Shown here piece after piece: positions 45,630-57,300 of a stretch of 64,000 nucleotides of DNA (position 1 is its first letter; each line of letters starts with the position of its first letter). Source of the stretch: Psilocybe azurescens (Eukaryota; Basidiomycota; Agaricomycetes; Agaricales; Agrocybaceae); assembly GCA_023853785.1 (NCBI GenBank), contig JAJIRX010000159.1, forward strand, positions 124,001-188,000, in the 5' to 3' direction. Both the position numbers and the translations under genes were made by a program. The notes under the pieces are model-generated. The model was not told the DNA's origin. It did no database searches and saw nothing but the letters and a program-made list of their open reading frames with translations.

Positions 45630-47002
45630 TCAGTAATTGCTCTTCCCGATGACTGTAACATTTTTTCTAACCCTATTCTTGTGCAGGGAAGCAGGGGATC
45701 CTTTGGGGAGTGTAGTGGTTACTTCTAGAGATTTTTTTTTGCGAAGGTTTGCCCTCCCATTTAGTCTACGGCCCCATCCACGATTAGTACATAGTCCTGC
45801 AGAGAGTATTCCACCTACGATGCAAGTAAAGAGTTTGAAAATACTGAGATGCAGCATGAAGGTTGGGACAGCCATAATAATTTCGAGAGACCTACTGCGT
45901 GCCAGGAGCATGAAGATTCCTAGCCAGATAACTGATAGCTGGAGGTGAGCGTTCACTACCCATCAGACAGTGAGTTCTCATGCTCACAGCTCTTGGGCAT
46001 TGTTAGGAACTAGTTTGTTATTCATTTAGAACATGCGTATACAATGCGGTCCAGCATAACTTACACAAATTAGCAGGAGCAGTCCAGCCAAACTGGTTAC
46101 TAGTCCTGTTTCTACGATGTGTTTTGAGAGTTTCAAACGAAGAAAGGTCGTAGGACGACTTACGAATTGTCCACGCAGTGATCTTGTCAATAAGAAATAA
46201 AGTTCTTGCGAGATTCGTGAATATGCCAATTCTTGCCGTAGATCTATGGGGAGCTGACCTTCTGTGAGTCATCTGAAGTCCGATAACCCTAAGGTGATAG
46301 GATAAAAGTACGGCCACGAATAAATCCACTGACGATCCTATAGCCAATGTACTGGCACATAGCCACTTCCAACGGGTTTCAAACCGATGTAAGGAGGTCC
46401 TCGTAGCTTCTACCGTGAGCAAAACCGTCATTATGAGTCGCAGTGCTGTAAGAAACCAGCAAAAATCGGTATTATGAGTTTCCGGCTTATCATTCGGACG
46501 CGTTCGACGTAGAAAGACTGTGAAGAGGTGAGACATTTAGTAACCACAGAGCTTAGTAATCATACCTGAACAATTGCTGCAATCACTCCGCTCAGGAGAA
46601 TTGATGCATCGAAGGACCTTGGAAGAACAAACAAAAATGATGGGTTGCCATATCCAACAACCGCGACGACATAACATGAATGGCAGATACACAAGCAGTG
46701 TGCAAGCTCACAGATCCTAAGTAGATGATTTTTGAGCAAGTTATTCAGTTCATGACATAGAATATGCATAATAGGTACCAGACAGTCATGACCTGCGTAA
46801 AGACTGTGAATAACAGCAAAATAGCATATCGATGTATACACACCATAATCTTCAAAGATGCTCTGTCGGTTTGGAAATGGGCATAGTATAGATAAGTCTG
46901 AACGGTGCCAACTCCGAAGAGGCAACATGATATGAGAAACCCTATCAATAGGGCTCCTATAGTGCTCTGTAGGTTGGGTGTGGGGACCGCAGAAGATGCC
47001 AT
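45630..47002 (-). CDS. DUF6534-family seven-helix membrane protein, gene 1
   Basis: Agaricomycete integral membrane protein of unknown function. Start at 47002: LQSTIGALLIGFLISCCLFG, then VQTYLYYAHFQTDR. Next exons: CELAHCLCICHSCYVVAVVG with SLDAS-type SFDASILLSGVIAAIVQ; FYVERVRMISRKLIIPIF; LTALRLIMTVLLTVEATRTS; WKWLCASTLAIGSSVDLFVA; FLIDKITAWTIR; TGLVTSLAGLLLLIC; IWLGIFMLLARS; and a basic tail beginning LNGRANLRKKKS, stop at 45630. These are the landmark motifs of DUF6534 proteins. One frame break lies at the T5 run (aaaaa on the plus strand, 46461-46465) between IIPIF and WFLTALRL; one more T restores the frame. Otherwise introns are GT-AG and in phase. Divergent from gene 2. Confidence 0.8.
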
Positions 47003-47586
47003 TGGCCACGACTATCGCAAGGGCAGAGTCAGGTATGTTGCCTTACTTATATAAAACCCGGTGATCTCTCAATGCTCGATACTTGATGGTAAATTTGATG
47101 GAACGGTCACGCCATTTACAAATTTATCAACGAGGGAGTATCTTTGGGATTAAATCATGCGTGCTATGAATAGTACATACACGTAACTTCATCGTCAAGT
47201 ATGATGATTTTTTTCTCAATCTAAGACATAAAGGATGCTCTAGGCTCCTTTTGGTTCAAAATCAAGATTGGGAAATAGAAATATCTGTCTTGATTCCATG
47301 ATATCCCTGTGTGATATGGCCGAACATAGCACTTGAAACGGGAGCCATCTACACGGCGAAAGTTGTATTGAGTACCCCTTCCATTTTTGCTCATCCATCG
47401 CAGAGCTACGATCAGAACCTTGATACATTGCAGAGTCATTGACCTAATAACAACCCATGCAAATATAAAAATTATCATTGACAATTTTGGAATTCCCACC
47501 GCACTAAAGTAATTTGGTGCGATTCACAATTTATACTCTTACATTTGAAGAGTTACGGGCGAACATCTCTCCCCTTGGCCTTATTC
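47003..47586. promoter_or_regulatory. Shared upstream region of the divergent DUF6534 pair
   Basis: About 585 bp between the two divergent start codons, so it must hold both promoters. A 92-codon minus-strand frame at 47499-47221 (MGIPKLSMIIFIFAWVV) has a hydrophobic start but no family match and is probably chance. Confidence 0.5.
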
Positions 47587-48940
47587 ATGGAGCCGATTAT
47601 ATTCGACGTTCGTAACACCCTTGGCTACCTGTTAATTGGTACTGCTGTCTCTTGCTGTCTCTTTGGAGTCATTGTTGTTCAGACGTACATATACTACACT
47701 CGATTTCCTAATGATAAAGCATATTTGAAGCTTATGGTACATTGGCTCTTCAATTTTTTCTTTAAGAGCACTCATGGTTGTTGGATAGGTTTTTGCAGTA
47801 TGGTAAGTATCCGAAGGGACACTCCTTTCTGTGGTCCACTTTCAGACATTAAGGAATGAACTTGACATGCCCTCTCTTTAGGTCATTCGAACTTGGACAT
47901 TGTCTATGCGTCTGCCATGCCCTATATATCATGCTAGTTAACGGCTATGGAAATCCGAATGATATCCTCAAACCTCCCAAATCACTAGATGTAGCACTTT
48001 CATTCAGTGGAGTGATTGGCCCTATTGTTCAGGTACTACTTATTCATTCGAAGCCTGCATTTAGTGTTAAAACCCCAAATATTTGGCAGATATTTTTTGC
48101 AGAACGCGTGCGTATAGTCAGTGGAAAGCTCTATATTCCGGTCATATGCTGGATTTCCTCTTCTATTCGCGGTGTTATGACATTTGTCGTTATGGCCGAG
48201 GCGCTGAACGCGACGACATTGCCTCAAATTCAAACTAAATGGAAATGGCTTGTGATCACTGTATTGGCCATTGGGTTGGTAATCGACATAATCATTGCTG
48301 TTTCACTGTCTTATTATCTCAAAGCACATGGGAAAAGGTGTGTTAGTTTCATTGCCATTTCCTTCTCATTTCTCTCAGTGATCTGTCAAGCACTTCCTCG
48401 ACTATCGATAAAGTGATTGCTTGGACAATCCGTAAGTCAAGCATACATAGGGATTGTGAAATACACCAACTAATCCAACATGTCTAATAGAGACAGGATT
48501 TCTCACGAGTCTGAATGAATTGGCCATACTCGTATCGGTTTGTTATCCCTCGGGCTTTAATATGGAAAATATTGCTTACTTCAAGAGCAGTTTTTAGTTA
48601 TTCCACATACTTGTGAGTGCATTGAATCAATGCTGCATCACAAGACAACGAGTTACTTACGACATCACCAGTTGTGTGGCTGGCCTTCACGGCATGTCTG
48701 GCAAGGAGTAGGTCGTATGATTTCTTACTACCTAAGCCAGACTAAATGGTGATAATACTCAGTGTTCTCTTGCTCTTTGCTTTCATCGTAAGCATAATTG
48801 ACATCATTCATTGCCGTCCCTCTTTTTCTCAAAGTAATTACAAAACAGCCTCAACGGTCGAACGGTCCATAAGCAAAGAATGCCGACAAGGGCTCCACAG
48901 GTTCAAAGGCACGCATCAAGAATGCTTATGCTTGAAGTAA
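47587..48940 (+). CDS. DUF6534-family seven-helix membrane protein, gene 2
   Basis: Start MEPIIFDVRNTLGYLLIGTA at 47587, the usual family N-terminus; the ATG 42 bases upstream is less typical. Exons: ending NDKAYLKLM; FELGHCLCVCHALYIMLVNG with SLDVALSFSGVIGPIVQ; FFAERVRIVSGKLYIPVICW through WKWLVITVLAIGLVIDIIIA to YYLKAHGK; DLSSTSSTIDKVIAWTI; TGFLTSLNELAILVS; FLVIPHT; FVWLAFTACLAR; then a last exon from about 48834. The expected NSLNGR-type end occurs one base out of frame (A4 at 48841-48844), so the C-terminus is uncertain (stop at 48940 in one frame, about 48980 in the other). Function unknown; only about 25-30% similar by eye to gene 1. Confidence 0.8.
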
Positions 48941-49150
48941 ATTACACCTGCCTTATTCAGCGACACAGAATTTCTGATTAAACTTGCAGAATTTATCTTT
49001 AGAAAGCTCTCTGCATGATAATAACAAGTTGGAAGGGATGGTCGCAGGTAGTGTCTAATACAATTAATGTCCTGTTTATCGGTACTTTTATTGGAGCATC
49101 AGTGTGTTGACTGATATACCTGAACCTATGTGCACTGATTGCAAGTAATT

Positions 49151-49176
49151 ATCTCTCTCTCTCTCTCTCTCTCTCT
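49151..49176. repeat. (CT)n microsatellite
   Basis: Uninterrupted tc dinucleotide run of about 13 units. Confidence 0.9.
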
Positions 49177-49293
49177 ACATATCCAAAGCAACATGGGTTC
49201 CGAATTTGATGAGGACAACTTTGAAATTTGTCTTGAGATAGCTATAGAATCGGTTCATCCACTAAGAATCTCTTGCGGTGCTCTCGCAGAGGG

Positions 49294-50483
49294 CCAGATC
49301 ATATCATAATGGGAATCATGACATCGCTCAACACGTGGATTCAATTAATAAATTTGCTTTTACGCATACGAATACCAGTATGAGATACTTTGTTTCCTAA
49401 ATTAGCGCCTGTTGGTCCTGATAAGATCGAATCAAAACGGGGATCCTGGCACCGCTCAACACGTGGATTCAATTAATTTATTTATGTCTGCAAGCTCAAC
49501 GCATACGAATACCAGGGCGAGATACTTGTTTTTCTAAATCAGCTTCTGTCAGTCCGGATTGAAGTCATTTGAAAGTAATAGAAGCGGCACTGGTTTCCGA
49601 CAAACACATGATGGCACAATCAAGGGTACTAGTTGAGAAAGGAAGGAGAGATAGTACCAGTACAAATCGGCAACTCGGGACGGTGGTCCGAGCTCAACTC
49701 TATTTCCAGAAGGCTGACTACTGGAATAGTCCGAGGTTCTTACGCTCAGTCGTGGAACCTTGCATCCGACAATAGCATTGAATGTACACAGAAGTTGGAG
49801 GTGGAGCCTGAGGCTTAAAAATAGGTGTGTATTTACCATAATTATAGACGATTATGATTTCGATTGCTGGGAGATTATCAACACGATTATGAGATAGGGA
49901 TCAGTCAAATTTTACGGAAAAAATGATAGAAATTTTAGGAAATCGTCCGGTAATCGTCTGAGCAATAATCGTAATCGCTGCAAGAATCTCCTGGGCCCGA
50001 CGCGATTTGTGCACGATTATACGATTCTCGACTTTCTCAAGATTCTCAGAGCGTTCATAATCGAATTCAGAATTGCTTTCAGAATTGTCCCGTAATCGTC
50101 TACTCTGATCGTCCTTATTCAGGGTTGTGCCATCATGTGTTTCTCGGAAATCAGCATCGCTTCTATTGCTTTCAGATGACCTCAATCTGGACTGGCATTT
50201 AGAAAACAAAGTATCTCACACTGATATTTATATGCATTGAGCTTGCAGACATAAATTAATTAATTGAATCCACGTGTTGAGCGGTGCCAGGATCCCCGTT
50301 TTGATTTGATCTTATCAGGACCAATTTCAAATTTATCCCGTTCAGGTCGAGACCAACAGGCGCTAATTTAGGAAACAAGGTATCTCATACTAATATTCGT
50401 ATGCATTGAGCTTGCAAAAGCAAATTTATTAATTGAATCCACGTGTTGAGCGGTGCCATGATCCCCATTTTGATTTGATCTGG
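49294..50483. mobile_element. Foldback element with ~330-bp inverted arms
   Basis: Left end ccagatcatatcataatggg and the inverse of the right end (ccagatcaaatcaaaatggg) open arms spanning about 49294-49620 and 50130-50483. Each arm contains two tandem copies of a 130-bp unit carrying gctcaacacgtggattcaat, at 49328 and 49458 and, inverted, at 50265 and 50436. The centre is unpaired, with runs of gattatgat/aatcgt words. No transposase. Target duplication not clear. Confidence 0.8.
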
Positions 50484-50840
50484 TGAGGTTGCAGTAGTCT
50501 CGAATACGTGCGCATGTGAGGAGAAGGTCCTATATTTGTATCGCAGCTTTGCGGATCATTTAATCAACTTTGCTGTGCCAGAGAAACATCAGTACTACAA
50601 AAATCTGTATGGAAAATGCTTTATGACTGCCGTGGGTGCAGAATGCAGACGTCTCGCGAAATGTACCAGTCCCACATCAGACTGTTTAGGAGTTCTATTA
50701 TTGGACTTGAAATGAATCTCACCGAATCAGCGAACGACTTCTCTGGACTTATATATACAAGTGTATGCAGTTAGTGGTAGCACTCGCTCATTTTCACCCT
50801 CACTACTGAAAAACGAGCCACTCATAACTAGCGCATCTTA

Positions 50841-52912
50841 ATGACAAACAACGATATTATTCCCAGCAAAGATGATTTCGACTCTCGACAAGCACTCGCA
50901 GGCTCCATTGAGACTCACGACGACCTCAATGTGCAAGACGGAGGAGTGAAAGCATGGACAACTATTCTCGGGGCGTAAGTAGAATCCTGTCAGACCTATC
51001 GGTAGTTTCAATTAATGTTGAAATTTAGCTGGCTTATCCTTTTTCAACCTTTGGGTATATTTCGATGCTCAGAACGTGTATATAAATACTAACGCTGGAG
51101 TTTCAGTTACCTCTATTCGTTCGGAGTCTATCAGGGTGAGTAGAACTCTCAAGCGTGATGCCTTGTTACACTGAAACACGAAATCGGAGCTCAGATTTCT
51201 ATACGAGAATATTCCTCTCCGACCATAGTGCCAGCAAAATTGCGTACGTCTTCGTTGACGCTGCTCGATGCATTATTAACATTTTATATCTCTCAGCTGG
51301 ATAGGGAGTTTTCAACTAATGATGCCGTTTGCATTTGGAGTTGTCTCTGGAAAACTCTTCGATGCCGGATACTTCTATGCTCTGGAAATCATTGGCTCGG
51401 TGCTTTTTACTGTCTCGTAAGCTTGTGAATTGTTTTGGGTTCAGGAGAATTTTTGACATCACTGTCTCTTCAGATTATTTACGCTTTCCCTAGCAAAACC
51501 GCAGCATTATGCGCAAGTTTTCCTTAGCCAGGGAGTAGGAATGGGTATAGGACTGGGGCTTACTTTTGTTCCGACTGTCAGCTTGACAGTACATCATTTC
51601 CGGCGCCGAAAGGTGCTCGCAACAGGGATCGTTATGAGCGGCAGCTCTCTCGGGGCCGTCATATTTCCCATAAGTGAGGCCATTTTATCTGTGACTATTA
51701 TTGCATATTCTCACTTCCACATCCAGTGATTAAGTAAGTAGTTTCCGTATGTCCGCGGTAGGAAAAAAGTAACAAATCCATCCCTTGATTTAGCAATCTG
51801 ATTGGGTCGATCGGGTTTCCTCAAGCCGTCCGCGCCAGCGCCTACATCGTACTCAGTATGCTGGTGGTAGGCAATTGCTTAATGAGGTCGGCCTACAGGA
51901 AGACGACCGACAATGGTCCACAACTAAACATCCTAAGCTTCTTCACCGATCTTCCGTATATAATTTTAACGTTTGGGTATGTGGCTTTTCACCTGTTATA
52001 GTCCTCTATATTGACCACAGCGAGTACACAGAGGCCTAATCGCAATGTTTGGATTTTATCTCCCTCGTAAGTGTTCGTGGTATTTTCCGAGATTGTACGA
52101 ATGCTTTGAAACATTGATTTCAAAGTGATTTACCTGCAGCTCTACGCTGCGACTCATGGAATCAATACCACTCTTGCATTTTATTCGGTAAGTTCGGTAA
52201 TCAACTCGTTTAGATTCTCTGACAACAACTGCGACACCTTAGCTTGCTATTCTTAATGCTGCGAGTACCTTTGGACGCTTATTAGGAAACTATCTTGCAC
52301 AAGTTTATGGACCCATCAATGTACTTGTTCTGTGCACGGTAATAACGTCCGCAAGTATATTCTCTGTGTTTGGAGTGTGAGTTCTTGAGTGTATAGTGAC
52401 TATCGATGTTAAAGACTTACAGTTCCATTCTCATGTAGTCATGATTCTACCTCGCTTGTGGCAATCAGCGTTTTCTATGGCCTGTTTGCGGGCGCCTGTA
52501 GGTCATGATCTGTTGCAATTGTCAAATAAAATTAATATCAGGCTAGGGTTATCTATATCTGTTGCGAGCCTTGCGACTCTTGCTCGTCATCCAAACGAAG
52601 TAGGGTACGTCATTGTGACAACTCGCTGTGTCCGGTGTTTCATTATGAAAACAGAGCGCGAACTGGCCTTGCCCTGGCCCTTAGTAGCTTCGGGTCCTTA
52701 GGGGCAGCTCCAGTTCAAGGGGCATTACTTGGACCCGAATTTGACTGGAATAAACCTATAATTTTCTCCGGGGTACGCTGTCCTTTCGATAAATATTGTG
52801 CCAAGCCTTCGTATAACATATTATCATATAGATACTGATGATGGCAGCCGCAGTCTGTACCGGGATAACAAAAGCATTACTTGTACGTGAACGAGGAACA
52901 CAAAGAGTATGA
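50841..52912 (+). CDS. MFS transporter, monocarboxylate/riboflavin (MCT/MCH)-type, intact
   Basis: Plasma-membrane transporter of the SLC16-like fungal monocarboxylate permease group; substrate not predictable. Start MTNNDIIPSKDDFDSRQALA at 50841 with a hydrophilic N-terminal tail, then GGVKAWTTILGAWLILFQPL (helix 1) and YLYSFGVYQ, FYTRIFLSDHSASKIAW, FAFGVVSGKLFDAGYF, GVGMGIGLGLTFVPTVSLTV, HHFRRRKVLATGIVMSGSSL, IGSIGFPQAVRASAYIVLSM, GLIAMFGFYLP, YLQLYAATHGINTTLAFYS, NAASTFGRLLGNYLAQVYGP, FYGLFAGAW, ARTGLALALSSFGSLGAAPV, and end RERGTQRV. About ten GT-AG introns join in phase with no stop, giving roughly 430 residues and 12 helices. It is the only multi-exon gene here of this size without a frame lesion. 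Confidence 0.9.
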
Positions 52913-53810
52913 CGGCTTGTATACTGTCTTCTATGATGTTTGGGAAATGAAACATATGATTACCACTGCTGTACTACTACTCACAAGAAAAACGTGCATG
53001 CTGTGAAGTAAGGGCCCAAACATATCCGATGTAGCCCAAACTCTGGGTATGAAGCTGATTTTGTGGGATGGCCTGAACACAGTCAGAGGACACTGCATCT
53101 GCTAGTGACTTCTCCACATGAAGAATTGAGAAATTCCAACAATGCGATAGGGATCAGCTGAAAGCACATCACGAGGATCTGCATGCGCAAATGGGGAAGT
53201 TTGTACACGGTTCAAGACAACATCCAGTTGTCCTTTCACACCTTACCCAAGCTAAATCCAGGTTATTATACTTGTAATAATATTTACCAAGTCGTTAGGT
53301 GCCCATTTACCTAGAGTTTTTTACCTTGATTAGACGATGTTGGTGACCCATGTTCTCTCTTTAATACTTACCTTATTTTGACCTTAGTAAATAAAAAACT
53401 TGAGCTACATGTTTTTTAGATACTCTTATAGATATTTCAAACATGGATCATTACATTTAAATGTGTAAAAGATATCCTGCAGGTTGTGCGATACCTTGAA
53501 TATGGGTCCAACACATTTACAAGGCACAGGTCACATGTTACTTTGTCAGACTATACAACCAACTCAATTAAAAGTCACTTGCTGGACGCACACGCATTCC
53601 TAGTGAGATAATTATGACTAAGGACTTATTTTTACACTACCTAAGTGCTCTTAAATGTACCTGTACACAATATACATCAACCAGAATAAGCATGCCCACA
53701 CACCCCATCTTGCATGCCCCTGCCACAGCTTTTTCCCTTTGCCCTTATGAATCTCCATTATCGTCATAAATATTTCACTGCCAGGGCTGTCTGTCATGTG
53801 GCTCTGGAGT
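52913..53810. other. No gene recognised; CpG becomes rare toward the right
   Basis: Short frames only. Around 53.3 kb the CpG content drops, opening the depleted zone that runs to about 63.7 kb. Confidence 0.5.
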
Positions 53811-53819
53811 CTGGCTGGT

Positions 53820-54180
53820 ATTGCTTTGTCTATTGTTTGTGTTTTATATGCACAGCTGTGCTTGCTGTTGGAGCTTGGGCTTGGTGGCTGGTGGGTACCT
53901 TTGCTGCAGCTTGCAAAGGTCTGTCTTGGGGCTTGGAACTCTGCCTGGTGGTGTTTTGTCTGTGTCTTGTCTAGTTAGCATTGCTTGTTTTCTAGTCTCT
54001 TGCTATGGTACTCTGCTTGGTGTCTCACTTTGGTCTGACAATTGGGATGATCAGTGCTGGAACTTGACACTCTGACTGGAGGGGGCTTTTTGTCCAGTTC
54101 TTGTCTAGTTAGCTGTGCTGGCTATCTGTTTGCTGGCTATAGTGCCTGACTCTGAGTCTCACTTGGGTCTACATTAGGCA
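53820..54180 (+). repeat. G/T-rich repeat copy; paralogue of the target site of the 57.6 kb element
   Basis: Internally repetitive (tcttgtctagttagc occurs at about 53967 and 54101). It aligns with 57525-57552 joined to 60527-60640 (gggatgatcagtgctg against ggaatgatcagtgttg). Confidence 0.65.
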
Positions 54181-54399
54181 AAAGGGGTTTGTCCTTAGAG
54201 CAACTTTGGTAATTCCAACTTACCCAGGACATATTTGGCTCTCTGTGCCACTATAAGTGGCTTTGTGTGTCTTTGCAAATATCTAAATTCCTCAAATCTC
54301 TCTGAGTGTCTTTGATAACATTTAAAGTATATTGAACATGCTTGTGCATTATAAATATTATGATTTAATTACAGGCATATTGCTCTCAACTTTCTGAAA

Positions 54400-54760
54400 T
54401 TTTTGGTATATAATAAGTGGTTTTAGCTTCAGAGCAAGTGCCAGAATATATTATTTGGTTTTGGAAACAAAGGTATATAGTCTATTAAATGTGCTAGATC
54501 ACACAAGCAGTGATGTTGCAGTTGGTAGAGCATGTTATTTGTAAGGCTGTTTATTATAACTTCAGACTTGAGTTCATGTGCATGAATACAGTCAACAGTG
54601 AAGTAATTAAGAACTTAATTATACTGATGTGAGTCAGATGCAAGTATAAGTCAAAGAAAGAAGCAATTACATGATAAGAATGTATAAAGAATTATAAAAA
54701 AAACAAAAGGAAACAAAATGAAAATGAAAAAGAGTGTCCATAACACTGTTGGTTCAATTC
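54400..54760 (-). mobile_element. Resident element related to A, left part, split by element B
   Basis: On the minus strand of element A, tagcttcagaggaagtgcca (A, 37170-37190) corresponds to tagcttcagagcaagtgcca at 54427. The tRNA B-box word ttggttcaattc at 54749-54760 is where B enters, and the remaining A-like sequence resumes at 57238. A tRNA D-arm-like stretch, gcagttggtagagca, lies at 54518-54532. Confidence 0.65.
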
Positions 54761-55102
54761 GAGGTCTTTACACAGCCCCCATTTTTTGGTCGGACTCCGG
54801 TCGGACTCCGTCGGACTTTCTATATTCAGAATGACAATTTTTCTGGTCTAGGACTGCTGAAATTTTCCGGTGAGATTCCGGTGAGATTCCGGTGAAAGTC
54901 CGACCGGACTACAAGTCCAACGGACTGTCCGGGCGGACTGTCCACTGGAAATGACCGGACAGGACCAACGGAAGTCCAATGGAAGTCCATTGGAATCCCA
55001 CCGGACATGACCATTGGAATTCCAGCGGACAAGTCCAACAGAATTCCAATGGAAGTCCAACGGATGTCCTTTTATTATAATTTATACTAGTATAGAAAAA
55101 AA

Positions 55103-55180
55103 GACACTAGCGAGAATTGAACTCGGGCATCGGAGAATGCCGGACGCAAGCAGGATAAACCAACTGAGCCACAAAGGCTT
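55103..55180 (-). other. tRNA-like pol III box module inside element B
   Basis: Minus strand reads cctttgtggctcagttggtt (D-arm/A box TGGCTCAGTTGG) and, about 40 nt later, cccgagttcaattctcgc (T-arm/B box with a 4-5 bp T stem). Length of 78 nt suits a tRNA, but acceptor-stem pairing is poor. The element at 57.6 kb carries the same module at 58982-59055. Confidence 0.65.
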
Positions 55181-55419
55181 ATGAAAAATAATAAAATTAG
55201 TTAAATACATAGCGATGCCGCCGAAATTCTCGGCACTGCTCGGCACGGGACAAGCAACAACGCGCACGTGACATATTGATGCCACGTCGGTCCGTTGTTG
55301 ATTCCGACCCCAACCCTTTTCCTTCCACCACCACCACCGCCTCGTCGGTCGGAGCCAGGCGAGAGCCAACCCGACGCTGACAGAGGACGAACGACCACGA
55401 CGGCCACACCGACAAGGAC

Positions 55420-56470
55420 GAGGACGACTGCGACAGCGACAACGAGGACGCGGACGAGGACCACGACGAGGACCGCGAGGGACCGCGAGGACGATGGCTA
55501 GGACGACGGCTAGGACCACAACCACGACGGTGAGGACCAAGACACCGGGCGTGGACCAGGACGACGGCGTAGGACGGGCGGCGAGAGCAAGGACGACGGC
55601 GAGGGCGAGTACGGCAAGAGCAAGGACGACGGGCGAGGGGGTGAGTACGGGCGGGCGAAGACGAGTACGGCGGCGAGGGCGAGTACAGCGGCGGGACGAG
55701 AACGACGGGCGGGGACGTAGGACGACAGCGAGGGCGAGTACAGCGGCGAGGGCGAGTACAACAGCGGGGACGAGGACGACAGCGAGGGCGAGTACGGCGG
55801 CGAGGGCGAGCACGGGCGGCGAGGGCGAGTACAGCAGCGGGACGAGGACGACAGCGAGGGGCGTAGGACGACAGCGAGGGCGAGGACGACAGCGAGGGCG
55901 AGGACGACAGCGAGGGCGCAGTACGGCGGGCGGGGACGAGGACGATGGCGAGGGCGAGTACAGCGGCGAGTGCGAGTACAGCGGCAAGGGCGAGTACAGC
56001 GCGGGGACGAGTACAGCGGCGGGGACGAGAACGACGGCGGGGACGAGGACGACAGCGAGGGCGAGTACAGCAGCGAGGGCGAGTACAGCAGCGAGGGCGA
56101 GTACAGCAGCGGGACGAGGACGACAGCGAGGGCGAGTACAGCGGCGAGTACAGCGGCGAGGGCGAGTACAGCAGCGGGGACAAGGACGACGGCGAGGGCG
56201 AGGACGACAGCGAGGGCGTAGTACGGGCGGCGAGGGACGAGTACAGCAGCGGGACGAGGACGACAGGACGACCACAACACGCGACGACAGCAGCGACGCT
56301 GCACCACGACACGCACGGACAACAGCGACGTACCACGACACGTATGGACGACACCGACGACAATACCGACGCGTACCACGGCAGGTACGGCCGACGACAA
56401 CACCCGATGGCGACACCGACGCATACAACGACGGTACGGCTGACCACGACGTCGATAACGCAGACGACGA
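55420..56470. repeat. GC-rich minisatellite (unit built on gagggcgagtacagc)
   Basis: About 1 kb of imperfect 15-36 bp units combining gagggcgagtacagc and gggacgaggacgac. Stop codons are rare in several frames, so it yields long artefactual frames on both strands (acidic GEGEYSS repeats, TARAST repeats, or Val/Leu/Ala repeats). No start, splice or domain evidence for coding. Confidence 0.85.
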
Positions 56471-57237
56471 CACCACCAATGTACCCCGCGCCCCCCTTTT
56501 TCCGCTTCTTTCTTTCTGTTTTTCTTTTTTGTTTCTTTTTATTATGTTTTTATTTTATTTTTACCTGTATATAATCATGTAGTATATAGTTTTTAATATA
56601 TTATATTACATTGTCACATAAATTTAAGCTAAGATTAAAGTATTCCAGTTGGAATCCAATTGGATTCCATTCCATGTGAATTTAAAGTTGGACTTAGTGA
56701 AATTCACAAAGTCAGATAATAATGTAGTATATAGTTTACAATATATTATATTACATTGTTACATGAATTAAAGATAAGATTGAAGTATTATTCTAGTGAC
56801 CTAGCTTCCTTAATATGGCTCCCAAAGCTTCCAAGAACACTGCTACTGTCCCTAACTCCCCCTCCCAAGTCTGCAATTAAACCAGCGACAGTCCACTGGA
56901 CATCCACTGGACATCCACTGGACATCCACTGGACTCCACTGGACAGAGCACTCTTGGATCTGGTCTAATTAAGTGCTGAGAGTCCAGTGGAAGTCCACTG
57001 GAAGTCCAACGGAAGTCCAATGGACTGGACAGTCCGGCCAGTCCGCCTGTTTTCTGTCTTGAAGTGACTTGACCGGACTTTGACCGAATTTGGCCGGACT
57101 CTGACTGGACTGGTACCGAATTTTGTCAAGTCCAATGGAATCCGTTGGACGTCCAATGGACTGTCCATTGGAATTGGCTGGGTCCGGTGAAAGTCCATTG
57201 GAGTCCAACGGAATATGGGGGCACTGTAAAGTACACG

Positions 57238-57300
57238 TTCAATTCCTGTTAAGTGCATTCTATTATTTCTCATATATTACAAATATCATGTGACCTTAAT
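57238..57300 (-). mobile_element. Resident element related to A, right part, beyond element B
   Basis: Continues from the duplicated TTCAATTC with cctgttaagtgcattct, matching the minus strand of element A (cctgttgagtgcatttt, about 37030-37050) and onward through atatcatgtgacct. Confidence 0.65.

Larger units (their letters stand above)
54761..57237 (-). mobile_element. TIR element with 8-bp TSD, minisatellite and tRNA-like module (family member B)
   Basis: Left end gaggtctttacacagccccc and inverse right end cgtgtactttacagtgcccc, flanked by perfect TTCAATTC copies (54753-54760 and 57238-57245). Subterminal arrays of gtccaatggaagtccattgg-type words at 54790-55070 and 56880-57200. Interior: a tRNA-like module at 55103-55180, a block shared with the 57.6 kb element (accgacgtggcatc on the minus strand near 55284), a GC-rich minisatellite 55420-56470, then a T-rich tract. 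Richest in CpG of the family, so probably the youngest. No recognisable transposase. Confidence 0.88.

Noticed and set aside
47221..47499. Small secreted protein gene (92 codons, minus strand)
   Set aside because: The hydrophobic start is suggestive but there is no cleavage-site context, no paralogue and no cysteine pattern; it lies in the shared promoter region of two genes.
10600..53000. Biosynthetic gene cluster
   Set aside because: No core enzyme (PKS, NRPS, terpene synthase, P450) was seen near the protease or the transporter; proximity alone is not evidence.
54513..54595. Genuine tRNA gene
   Set aside because: The D-arm-like word is good, but acceptor and anticodon stems do not pair and it lies inside an A-like element; treated as a tRNA-derived module only.
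55082..56582. Overlapping 300-465 codon reading frames on both strands
   Set aside because: They run through a GC-rich minisatellite in which stop codons are rare; translations are pure repeats, with no start context, splice pattern or domain, and the decayed copies in C and E do not keep any frame.
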